Source: Brumimicrobium sp964585545
GTDB taxonomy: Bacteria > Bacteroidota > Bacteroidia > Flavobacteriales_D > Crocinitomicaceae
Assembly (NCBI GenBank): GCA_964585545.1
Contig: CAZPDT010000010.1
Location: 1-64,000 of the forward strand
Direction of reading: 5' to 3'
Length of the DNA stretch: 64,000 nucleotides
This document shows positions 55,166 through 62,941 of the stretch, in pieces (position 1 is the first letter of the stretch; each line of letters begins with the position of its first letter). The position numbers and the translations under genes were made by a program. The notes beneath the pieces were generated by a model, which was given only the letters and a program-made list of their open reading frames with translations, made no database searches and had not been told where the DNA came from.

Positions 55166-55173
55166 TATATTTG
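55166..55173 (+). promoter_or_regulatory. -7 box giving a leaderless start
   Basis: TATATTTG is followed after four bases (TAAT) by the ATG at 55178. Transcription from this -7 box would begin at or next to the start codon. Confidence 0.5.
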
Positions 55174-55177
55174 TAAT

Positions 55178-55441
55178 ATGAAAAAATGGCTTCCATATTT
55201 TTTATTAATTGTTGTTCTGGTATTCTTTTTTACAGGTTCAGCTGATGCCCAATGTTCACAATGTAAGTTGCTCGCCCAACAAAGTGGTAATGCACTTGAC
55301 GATTCCATTTTAGACAATACAAATGGAAACAACATCAATACTGCTATTCTATATATTATGTCCGCACCTTATATTTTAGTGAGTATAATTGCAATTAGCT
55401 TTAGGAAAAAAATAATGGCTTATTTTAAAAAGTCTAAATAG
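55178..55441 (+). CDS. small membrane protein with CSQC motif
   Basis: An 87-residue protein: signal or first helix (WLPYFLLIVVLVFFFTG), then a short periplasmic segment beginning SADAQCSQCKLLAQQSG with a C-x2-C pair, then a second helix (TAILYIMSAPYILVSIIAISF) and a basic tail (RKKIMAYFKKSK). This is a common small flavobacterial protein found beside the MerR/M23/alaS cluster. The C-x2-C could bind metal or form a disulfide. Its -7 box is 4 bases from the ATG. Confidence 0.75.
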   Translation: MKKWLPYFLLIVVLVFFFTGSADAQCSQCKLLAQQSGNALDDSILDNTNGNNINTAILYIMSAPYILVSIIAISFRKKIMAYFKKSK

Positions 55442-55500
55442 TAGCTTAACGAAAAGTTGAATACCTGATAAGTGTCTTTATTTATTCCAGATGTAAAATA

Positions 55501-55860
55501 CTATTGACCCTGTTGTTTTAATGCAATCAGTTTTTCCCTAATGGATGCTAACGTCTTAATTATTTCTAATCTATCCGTTTCAACGAGAAGGGTCTTCTTT
55601 TTATCTTTTTGGGATTTATTTTTTAACTCCTTTCGAGCCCCCTCCAGTGTATAACCATCAATCTTAACCAATTGATAAATTTTTTCTATCTCAAGAATAC
55701 TGTCTGGAGAGAACAAACGATTGCCTTTCTTGTTTTTTTTTGGTTTAATTGAGGGAAATTCTGTCTCCCAAAACCGTATAAGTGAAGTGTTGACATCAAA
55801 CATCTTTGCCACTTCTCCAATAGAATAATACAACTTGGTTAACTCTGAAGCTTCAATCAT
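55501..55860 (-). CDS. MerR-family transcriptional regulator
   Basis: A 119-residue protein with an N-terminal MerR winged helix (YYSIGEVAKMFDVNTSLIRFWETEFPSIKPKKNKKGNRLFSP, about 11-52) and a short C-terminal helical dimerisation part. There is no metal-binding loop at the end, so the inducer is not a classical MerR metal. It lies downstream of the M23 peptidase on the same strand, a conserved pairing in flavobacteria, and may regulate that unit. Confidence 0.88.
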   Translation of the reverse strand: MIEASELTKLYYSIGEVAKMFDVNTSLIRFWETEFPSIKPKKNKKGNRLFSPDSILEIEKIYQLVKIDGYTLEGARKELKNKSQKDKKKTLLVETDRLEIIKTLASIREKLIALKQQGQ

Positions 55861-55955
55861 AACTTTAGTTCACATGCACTAAATTAAGGAATTATAAGTA
55901 ATAAACTAAAAATGATTGAAAAAAAACACCAATGTTGTTTCATCTATCATTTTAA

Positions 55956-55995
55956 ATCCTAATATAAGTTTCATACTGCTAACCAATATTAGGAT
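55956..55995. repeat. inverted repeat between the regulator and peptidase genes
   Basis: Ten-base arms ATCCTAATAT (55956-55965) and ATATTAGGAT (55986-55995) with a 20-base spacer, just after the peptidase stop and before the MerR start. It may be an operator for the MerR protein or a weak terminator; there is no T run. Confidence 0.45.
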
Positions 55996-56001
55996 GTGAG
56001 A

Positions 56002-56973
56002 TCAGTCCATTGATTTAAAAGAGTTTGATGAAATCTTAACAATCTCTTCATATTGAGAAGGAGAAAGATCTGAATGGAAATAGTTTACAGGATTCTGCTT
56101 TTTCCCGTCTTTAATCACTTCGTAATGCAGGTGAGGTCCAGTGGACTTTCCTGTGCTTCCAACCAAACCAATTAAATCTCCTCGACTAACAGAATCTCCA
56201 ACATGTACAAGGTATTTCCTCATGTGGGCATATCGGGTTTTATATCCAAAACCGTGGTTCAGTACCACTTCATTTCCATAACCCCAATGATTTTTCATTG
56301 CCAATTCAACAACACCATCTGCTGTTGCATAAACTTTAGTCCCAACTTTAGCCGCAAAATCTAGTCCCCAATGCATCTTCTTTGTTCCATAAACAGGGTC
56401 TGTTCGCCATCCGTATCCCGACGCAGTACGTTTTAAATCTTTATTGCTAATGGGTTGTATAGCAGGCAAACTCGCCAACCTATGTTTTCTGGTTTTTGCT
56501 AATTTAACCAACTCTTTAAAGGAAAGGCTTTGTGCATGTAGCTTCCTTTCTACCTCATCTAACTTTTTAAATGTTTCTACAAGTATTTGACTGTTGGGTT
56601 CGTTGCGAAATGACGCATAAGCATCACTTCCTCCCACACCCATCAAGCGCAGTTCTTCAGGAAATTTATCCGCCCCTAACGTTGTCCGATAAAGCTCTTC
56701 ATCCCTTTGTTTGATTGCATTTGTTACCTTATTAATCAATACCAAGCGATCTTGTACGGTATTGAATTGTGACTTTAATTCTGCCAATTCCTCTCTCGCT
56801 TTCTTCTCTCCTGGAGATTGTATTTTATAAGAAATAAAAAAACCTACAACAAGGCTTAATGCAATTGTAGGCGCTGCAAAAATAAATCCGCGTAAGATTC
56901 GTTCGCCCAATGTGCGTTCAACTTTTTCATAAGAAAGTGTCTTGGGATTATATCGAAACTTTGACTTTGACAT
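56002..56973 (-). CDS. M23-family cell-wall peptidase
   Basis: A 323-residue protein with one N-terminal helix (FAAPTIALSLVVGFFISYKI), a coiled coil (REELAELKSQFNTVQDRLVL), and a LytM domain. The domain carries the zinc ligands HWGLDFA (His and Asp) and GPHLHYEVIKDGKKQNPVNYF (HLH), with YGNEVVLNHGFGYKTRYAHM between. It cuts cross-links in peptidoglycan or acts as an amidase activator if zinc binding is lost, though the ligands are present here. Its start is divergent from alaS across 106 bases. Confidence 0.92.
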   Translation of the reverse strand: MSKSKFRYNPKTLSYEKVERTLGERILRGFIFAAPTIALSLVVGFFISYKIQSPGEKKAREELAELKSQFNTVQDRLVLINKVTNAIKQRDEELYRTTLGADKFPEELRLMGVGGSDAYASFRNEPNSQILVETFKKLDEVERKLHAQSLSFKELVKLAKTRKHRLASLPAIQPISNKDLKRTASGYGWRTDPVYGTKKMHWGLDFAAKVGTKVYATADGVVELAMKNHWGYGNEVVLNHGFGYKTRYAHMRKYLVHVGDSVSRGDLIGLVGSTGKSTGPHLHYEVIKDGKKQNPVNYFHSDLSPSQYEEIVKISSNSFKSMD

Positions 56974-56994
56974 TATTTATGTTATAAATCACCG

Positions 56995-57024
56995 CAAAAT
57001 TATGTAAATAATCTAAATTTGCAA
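56995..57024 (-). promoter_or_regulatory. promoter of the M23 peptidase gene
   Basis: Minus strand: TTG (57024-57022), 19 bases, TAATTTTG (57002-56995), close to the consensus and about 22 bases before the ATG at 56973. It overlaps the alaS -7 box. Confidence 0.65.
57014..57021 (+). promoter_or_regulatory. -7 box of the alaS promoter
   Basis: TAAATTTG on the plus strand, 58 bases before alaS. It lies between the -33 and -7 elements of the divergent peptidase promoter, so the two polymerases would compete. Confidence 0.5.
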
Positions 57025-57079
57025 CCACATTAACGTTGATTAACAGAAAAAGTTACGCAATTTATAATATAAGTCGTCT

Positions 57080-59692
57080 ATGAAAACAAAGCATATCAGA
57101 CAAGAGTTCCTTTCCTACTTTGAAAAAAAAGGGCATAAAATCGTTCCCTCTGCTCCTATGGTAGTTAAAGATGACCCTACGCTAATGTTTACGAATGCAG
57201 GAATGAATCAATTTAAAGAATTCTTCTTGGGAAATGCAGTCGCACAACACAAACGCGTAACTGATTCGCAAAAATGTTTACGTGTTTCTGGAAAACACAA
57301 TGATTTAGACGAAGTAGGTGTGGACACCTATCATCATACTATGTTTGAAATGCTTGGGAACTGGTCTTTTGGCGACTATTTCAAAGAAGAAGCTATTGAA
57401 TGGTCGTGGGAATTGCTCACTGAAGTTTTTAAAGTTAATAAAGACAACCTGTATGTGACAATTTTTGAAGGAGATGAAAAGGATGGCGTTCCAAGAGATG
57501 AAGAGGCATTTAATTTTTGGAAAAAATGGATTCCCGAAAACCGCATAATTGAAGCCGATAAAAAGGATAATTTTTGGGAAATGGGAGAAATGGGACCTTG
57601 TGGACCATGTTCAGAGATTCATGTTGATATCCGTTCTCAAAAGGAAAAAGAAAAAATAGATGGTAAAACCTTAGTTAACCAAGACCATCCCCAAGTTATT
57701 GAAATTTGGAATTTGGTGTTTATTCAATTCAATCGCAAAGCAGATGGCAGTTTAGAAAAATTACCGGAAACACATGTCGATACAGGAATGGGACTCGAAA
57801 GGTTAGCCATGGTACTTCAGGGCAAACAATCCAATTATGATATTGATTTGTTTCAAAACTTGATTGAACATATTGAAGAACAATCAGGATTTCAATACGG
57901 CAAGAATGAAACAACTGATATTGCTCTACGTGTAATTGCCGATCATGTTCGTGCAATTGCTTTTTCTATTGCAGATGGTCAATTACCTTCTAATACAGGG
58001 GAAGGTTATGTTATTCGCCGTATCTTGAGAAGGGCTGTTCGTTACGGTTATCAAAACTTACAATTAAACAATCCATTTCTGGCTCCATTGAGTCGTGTTT
58101 TGGTTGAATTAATGGGCGATGCCTTTCCAGAATTAGCTGAAAATAGTGAGCTCATAGAGAAAGTTATTGAAGAAGAAGAAAGAAGTTTCTTTAGAACTCT
58201 GGAACAAGGGATTAAACGAATTGATGGTATCATCACACAGCAAAAGCAAAATAAGGAGAAAGAAATATCTGGAGAACAAGCTTTTGAGCTTTATGATACC
58301 TTCGGGTTTCCTTTTGACTTAACATCTTTAATGGCCCGAGAGGCGCAATTGTCTGTAGATGAAAAAGGCTTTAATCAGGCTTTACAGGTTCAAAAAGATC
58401 GTTCCCGCTCTGCCACTTCAGTAAAAACTGCAGATTGGACAGTACTCATCAAAAGTGAAAACGAGACGTTTATTGGATACGATAAACTGTCGGCAGAGAT
58501 TAAAATTACTCGGTATAGAAAAGTTGAACAAAAAAAGAAATCTTTCTATCAATTGGTATTTGATAAAACTCCATTTTATCCAGAAGGCGGCGGTCAGATT
58601 GGAGATCAAGGATACATTGCATCGAATGGAGAAAAAATAGCAATTTTTGATACCAAGAAAGAAAACAATCTAATCGTTCACTTAACGAAAGAATTGCCAA
58701 AGGATTTAAAATCGACATTCGAGGCGGTAGTCAACAAAGAAAGAAGGGATTTGACTGCTTCAAACCACAGTGCTACTCATCTATTACATTATGCATTGCA
58801 AAAAGTTCTAGGAGATCATGTTACACAAAAAGGTTCTTTGGTTCACCCCGATTATTTACGGTTTGATTTCTCACATTTCTCTAAAGTAACCGATGAAGAG
58901 ATCATTGAAATTGAAGAAATCGTTAATGGATTAATTTTCCAAAACATACCGCTTAATGAAATGAGGAATATACCTATACAAGAAGCCAAAGACAAAGGAG
59001 CTATGATGTTGTTTGGAGAAAAATATGGTGACCATGTACGCGTCATTCAATTCGGAGATTCAACAGAATTGTGTGGAGGAACTCATGTTACGAATACTGG
59101 AAACATTGGTCGATTTAAAATTGTTTCTGAAGGCTCTGTTGCTTCGGGTATACGAAGAATCGAAGCCATTACAAATAAGACTGCTGAAAAATATATTCAA
59201 AATAAATTAGCCCACTTAGAGCAAATTGAATCCTTATTCAAAAACCCTAAAGATATTGTGCAATCTGTAACAGTGCTTATAGAAAAAAACCACGCCTTGC
59301 AAAAACATTTGCAACAGTTAGAAAAGGAACAAATCAAAACATTAAAATCTGACTTAAAAAACAAGATTCAAAATAAAAATGGAATCAACTATCTTGAAGC
59401 AATTGTTCCTTTTGACGGAAAAGCAATAAAAGACATTCTCTTTCAATTAAAAGGTGAACAAGATACCTTTTTTGCCGTAATTGGAGGGAAAAACAATGGA
59501 AAATGTACCTTGAGTATTGTTGTTTCCGAAGACCTTGTGAAAGCCAAAAAGTTACATGCTGGAAATATAATCCGTGAAGTTGCACACCTTATTCAAGGAG
59601 GCGGCGGAGGACAACCCTTCTTTGCAACTGCTGGAGGCAAAAACCCTGATGGATTATCTGCTGCAATAGATGCGGTTAAAGCAATGCTGTAG
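57080..59692 (+). CDS. alaS: alanyl-tRNA synthetase
   Basis: An 870-residue class II synthetase. It starts with the catalytic domain (FLSYFEKKGHKIVPSAPMV, MFTNAGMNQFKEFFLG, FEMLGNWSFGDYFKEEAI), has an editing domain with the zinc ligands HSATHLLH at about 562-569 and CGGTH at about 666-670, and a C-terminal domain ending GGGGGQPFFATAGGKNP. It charges tRNA-Ala and clears mischarged Ser and Gly. Length is typical. It diverges from the M23 peptidase, as in many flavobacteria. Confidence 0.98.
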   Translation: MKTKHIRQEFLSYFEKKGHKIVPSAPMVVKDDPTLMFTNAGMNQFKEFFLGNAVAQHKRVTDSQKCLRVSGKHNDLDEVGVDTYHHTMFEMLGNWSFGDYFKEEAIEWSWELLTEVFKVNKDNLYVTIFEGDEKDGVPRDEEAFNFWKKWIPENRIIEADKKDNFWEMGEMGPCGPCSEIHVDIRSQKEKEKIDGKTLVNQDHPQVIEIWNLVFIQFNRKADGSLEKLPETHVDTGMGLERLAMVLQGKQSNYDIDLFQNLIEHIEEQSGFQYGKNETTDIALRVIADHVRAIAFSIADGQLPSNTGEGYVIRRILRRAVRYGYQNLQLNNPFLAPLSRVLVELMGDAFPELAENSELIEKVIEEEERSFFRTLEQGIKRIDGIITQQKQNKEKEISGEQAFELYDTFGFPFDLTSLMAREAQLSVDEKGFNQALQVQKDRSRSATSVKTADWTVLIKSENETFIGYDKLSAEIKITRYRKVEQKKKSFYQLVFDKTPFYPEGGGQIGDQGYIASNGEKIAIFDTKKENNLIVHLTKELPKDLKSTFEAVVNKERRDLTASNHSATHLLHYALQKVLGDHVTQKGSLVHPDYLRFDFSHFSKVTDEEIIEIEEIVNGLIFQNIPLNEMRNIPIQEAKDKGAMMLFGEKYGDHVRVIQFGDSTELCGGTHVTNTGNIGRFKIVSEGSVASGIRRIEAITNKTAEKYIQNKLAHLEQIESLFKNPKDIVQSVTVLIEKNHALQKHLQQLEKEQIKTLKSDLKNKIQNKNGINYLEAIVPFDGKAIKDILFQLKGEQDTFFAVIGGKNNGKCTLSIVVSEDLVKAKKLHAGNIIREVAHLIQGGGGGQPFFATAGGKNPDGLSAAIDAVKAML

Positions 59693-59882
59693 TTAAATTT
59701 CATGTAGTACAATCAATACGAATACCCTTGGTAAAGTTTGATGACACAGCCCAACTGCGACGATAAACACTACCAATATAAACTTGTCTTCAGCAATAGT
59801 CTCCCTGTTAGTATTTCCTAAAGGTTTTGTATTCTGGCAAACTTTTTGTATCTTATGTTGATGAACTCTAAAACTTTTAATT

Positions 59883-60668
59883 ATGAGAATTTTCATGTCA
59901 ATAATATTACTCAGTGGATTGCTTGTCGGAATGACAAGTTCGACAACAATATTTTATCCCAAAGCAGAACATTCAAGTTTTAAAAGCGGAGAAAAACTAC
60001 GCTATCGGATAAGTTATGGAATCATGGATGCTGGTGAGGCTATCTTAACTGTAAAAGAAACAAAAGTGAAAGGGGCCAATGGAAGACCGTTATACCATGT
60101 AAAAGGGGTCGGAAGAACCCTTGGCGCTTTCAATTGGTTTTATAAAGTAGATGACACCTATGAATCATATATTGACAAAACAGGTGCTTTTCCATGGCAT
60201 TTCATTCGAGATATAAACGAAGGTGGATATACAAAGTATCAGAAATACACTTTTCAACAAAATAAACAAAAAGTGCATGATCAAGATGGAAAGTCTTATA
60301 AAGTTCCATTGGGAATTAAGGATATGCTTTCTTCTTTCTATTATGCTCGAACATTGGATTTTGACGATATGAAGAAAGGTCAGGTTACTCAATTCCAAGT
60401 GTTTATGGATGGGGAAGTTTGGCCACTAAAAATAAAATATGTTGGTAAGGAAATTGTTAAACTGCGCAAAGGAAAATTCAAATGTTTAAAGTTTGTTCCT
60501 GTTGTACAAGAAGGACGCTACTTTGAAAGCGAAGAAGATGTTCAGTTTTGGGTAACAGACGACAAAAATCGAATCCCTGTTTTGGTGAAGGCTAAAATTC
60601 CAGTTGGTACCGTTAAAATGCACTTGGTTGAATGGAGTGGATTAAAAGGTGATATTGCAAAACTTTAG
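59883..60668 (+). CDS. DUF3108 secreted protein
   Basis: A 261-residue protein with an N-terminal signal (MRIFMSIILLSGLLVG). The DUF3108 domain shows FKSGEKLRYRISYGIMDAGEAILTVKE at about 34-60 and later WPLKIKYVGKEIVKLRKGKFKCLKFVP. Members are predicted beta-rich periplasmic or outer-membrane proteins without known activity. It is followed by a perfect palindromic terminator, so it forms a single-gene unit. Confidence 0.85.
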   Translation: MRIFMSIILLSGLLVGMTSSTTIFYPKAEHSSFKSGEKLRYRISYGIMDAGEAILTVKETKVKGANGRPLYHVKGVGRTLGAFNWFYKVDDTYESYIDKTGAFPWHFIRDINEGGYTKYQKYTFQQNKQKVHDQDGKSYKVPLGIKDMLSSFYYARTLDFDDMKKGQVTQFQVFMDGEVWPLKIKYVGKEIVKLRKGKFKCLKFVPVVQEGRYFESEEDVQFWVTDDKNRIPVLVKAKIPVGTVKMHLVEWSGLKGDIAKL

Positions 60669-60692
60669 TAGCTGTTAATGATGAATAAAATG

Positions 60693-60728
60693 AAAGCTTT
60701 CTGGAAATTTCCAGAAAGCTTTTTTATT
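60693..60728 (+). terminator. Rho-independent terminator, 30-base palindrome
   Basis: AAAGCTTTCTGGAAA (60693-60707) directly abuts its reverse complement TTTCCAGAAAGCTTT, followed by T and A. It ends the DUF3108 gene. Confidence 0.88.
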
Positions 60729-60755
60729 TACAAGCATTTATTAAAATCGGTTTTG

Positions 60756-60763
60756 TAAATTTG
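60756..60763 (+). promoter_or_regulatory. -7 box giving a leaderless start
   Basis: TAAATTTG then TAAT then the ATG at 60768, the same arrangement as at 55166. A -33 TTG is not clear. Confidence 0.5.
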
Positions 60764-60767
60764 TAAT

Positions 60768-61079
60768 ATGGTAGTTTATAATGTAACAATCAATATTGAT
60801 CAAGAAAGTGCTGACGAATGGCTCAAATGGATGCGGGAAACACATATTCCAGATGTTATGAGTACAGGTCATTTTAGAGATAGTAAAATTTGTCGAGTAC
60901 AAGGAGAAGAGGAAGGCGGCAACACCTTTGCAATTATGTACACTGCAAAGTCTCAAAAAGATCTCGAAGAATATCAAGAAAAGCACTCGCCACAATTGCA
61001 GTCAGAACATACCCAACGTTTTAAAGGAAAATTTGCCTCTTTTAGAACGCTACTTACAGTTGTTGAAGAATTCGATTAA
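60768..61079 (+). CDS. DUF4286 family protein
   Basis: A 103-residue soluble protein with the family pattern VVYNVTINIDQESADEWLKWMRETHIPDVMSTGHF at the start and FAIMYTAKSQKDLEEYQEKHSPQLQ later, a ferredoxin-like fold by sequence. Function is unknown. Its stop and the next gene's start overlap (TAATG), so it is translated together with rsmA. Confidence 0.88.
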   Translation: MVVYNVTINIDQESADEWLKWMRETHIPDVMSTGHFRDSKICRVQGEEEGGNTFAIMYTAKSQKDLEEYQEKHSPQLQSEHTQRFKGKFASFRTLLTVVEEFD

Positions 61080-61882
61080 TGATGACTGTTCAACCTAAAA
61101 AACACCTCGGACAACATTTTCTCACTGACGAGAACACGAGTAAGAAAATTGTAGAACAATACACCAACTTGGGTCAAACCAACAATATGCTTGAAATCGG
61201 CCCTGGAATGGGTGCCATTACAAAGTATTTGTTGGAAATTAAAGGCATTGATTTACACGTTATGGAATTGGATAAAGAGGCCGCAGCTTATCTCAAGTTA
61301 AATTATCCTCAACTGGACGGTAAGATTCATTCAAGTGATTTTTTAAAAACTGATTTGTCTACTTTTTTCACTGGACAACCTTTTGCCGTTGTTGGCAATT
61401 TTCCTTACAATATTTCTTCTCAGATTTTATTTCATTGCATCAAATTCAGAAATCAAATTCCCGAAATTATGGGGATGTTTCAAAAAGAAGTAGCCGAAAG
61501 GGTAGCCGAGCCTCCAGGATCAAAAAAGTATGGTGTGCTTAGTGTTTTTCTCCAAACTTATTACGATATTGAATATTGTTTTACTGTCAACGAAAATGTG
61601 TTTAATCCTCCACCAAAAGTAAAGTCTGGAGTAATTCGTTGTTTCCGTAATGAACGCAAAACCCTTCCCGTAGATGAAAGTTTATATGCTAAAGTTGTGA
61701 AAGCTACTTTTAATCAAAGACGCAAAACAATCAAGAATGGTTTAAAAAAGATCATTGATGTTCAACTTCTACCAACACATCCATTTCTTAAACAACGTGC
61801 CGAAACGCTTGGAATAGAAGAGTTTATTGAATTGACAAGAATTGTTGAGGAAGCGTTATCTGGTCTGCAGCAGAAAACATAG
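61079..61882 (+). CDS. rsmA: 16S rRNA dimethyladenosine transferase
   Basis: A 267-residue enzyme (KsgA) with KKHLGQHFLTDENTSKKIV, SAM motif LEIGPGMGAITKYLLE, and the catalytic NFPY-type motif (VVGNFPYNISSQILFH). A basic C-terminal domain with FNQRRKTIKNGLKKI follows. It dimethylates two adjacent adenines near the 3' end of 16S rRNA during late ribosome assembly. It overlaps the DUF4286 gene by one base. An ATG doublet begins the frame. Confidence 0.97.
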   Translation: MMTVQPKKHLGQHFLTDENTSKKIVEQYTNLGQTNNMLEIGPGMGAITKYLLEIKGIDLHVMELDKEAAAYLKLNYPQLDGKIHSSDFLKTDLSTFFTGQPFAVVGNFPYNISSQILFHCIKFRNQIPEIMGMFQKEVAERVAEPPGSKKYGVLSVFLQTYYDIEYCFTVNENVFNPPPKVKSGVIRCFRNERKTLPVDESLYAKVVKATFNQRRKTIKNGLKKIIDVQLLPTHPFLKQRAETLGIEEFIELTRIVEEALSGLQQKT

Positions 61883-61894
61883 CAATTGTAATTC

Positions 61895-62896
61895 TCATAA
61901 TAGTTTTCCGTCTTTTATAAACTGTAAAATCTGTTCTCTAATTGCAGGAATATCCTGATTCATCATACATTTGAAATGACCCTTTGGACACTTATCGTAT
62001 CCCAGTTTTGAACAAGGTCTGCACGACAAACCTTTTACCTCATGAATAGAATAAGAATCAGGTGCTTGAGGACGATAAGGATACATCCCAAATTCAGGAA
62101 TTGTGCTTCCCCAGATGCTTACAATAGGAACATCAAATGCTGATCCAATGTGCATCATTCCAGTGTCGTGAGTAATTAAAACTTCAGCCTCCATTATTGC
62201 TTGTGCCGATTCCTGGATTGAAAATTCTCCACACGTATTTTGAATGTTTTGTTTGGGAAGATACGCCTTAATTTTTTGACCTTCTTCTCGGTCTTCTTCA
62301 CCTCCAATTAATACAATTGGCAGTGGCATTTCAACTAAAATCTCGCTTAATTTTTCTGACGGCATCTTTTTGGTCGCAAACTTTCCACCAATGGCGACTA
62401 CAATATATTTTCCTCCAGTATTAAAGCGTTTTTTAAACGTTTTAAGGTCGATTTTTATGTAAAAATCCAGACCCTTTTTATCATTTTTTACACCCAATGG
62501 CTCAACGGCTTTAAAATACCGATCTACAATATGAATATTGGGCAGCAAATTCCATTTAAAATTAACCATTAACCATTTTTGGACATTCAGTTTAGGAAAA
62601 GTATATGTCTTTTTTGATAAATAAGACCGTACTCGAGCTGTTCTTAAATTTTTATGGAGGTCAATCACATAATCAAAACCAATATTTTTAAGTCTCAAAA
62701 GTACTTCTTTATCGTTCTCTCCCCATGCATGAACTTTGTTAACATTGGGGTTAGGTACATAAAGGTCTATATACTCCTTTTTGGTTAGAACGTGTAATTC
62801 AACATGATTCATTTGAGCCTTTATACACCTTAAAATAGGACTCGTTAGAACGATATCACCAATAGAACTGAACCGAATAACAAGAATTTTGGTCAT
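61895..62896 (-). CDS. family 9 glycosyltransferase (heptosyltransferase-like)
   Basis: A 333-residue GT-B enzyme. The N-terminal MTKILVIRFSSIGDIVLTSPILRCI is the hallmark of the LPS heptosyltransferase family, and ITHDTGMMHIGSAFDVPIVSIWGST in the second half binds the nucleotide sugar. The Cys-rich stretch LSCRPCSKLGYDKCPKGHFKC near the C-terminus is common in this branch. It adds a sugar to LPS core or a related surface glycan in the cytoplasm. It converges with rsmA over 12 bases. Confidence 0.92.
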   Translation of the reverse strand: MTKILVIRFSSIGDIVLTSPILRCIKAQMNHVELHVLTKKEYIDLYVPNPNVNKVHAWGENDKEVLLRLKNIGFDYVIDLHKNLRTARVRSYLSKKTYTFPKLNVQKWLMVNFKWNLLPNIHIVDRYFKAVEPLGVKNDKKGLDFYIKIDLKTFKKRFNTGGKYIVVAIGGKFATKKMPSEKLSEILVEMPLPIVLIGGEEDREEGQKIKAYLPKQNIQNTCGEFSIQESAQAIMEAEVLITHDTGMMHIGSAFDVPIVSIWGSTIPEFGMYPYRPQAPDSYSIHEVKGLSCRPCSKLGYDKCPKGHFKCMMNQDIPAIREQILQFIKDGKLL

Positions 62897-62941
62897 ATTA
62901 CAAAAGTAATTGTTAGTTTCATAAAATCCACAAAAATGATG

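Larger units (their letters stand above)
54648..55177. other. 530-base intergenic region with repeat elements
   Basis: No supported gene. The 77-residue frame at 54679-54912 has no plausible start context or motif. The right part (54880-55060) carries both halves of repeat family B separated by about 76 bases of unique sequence, and the promoter of the next gene is at its right end. Confidence 0.6.
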
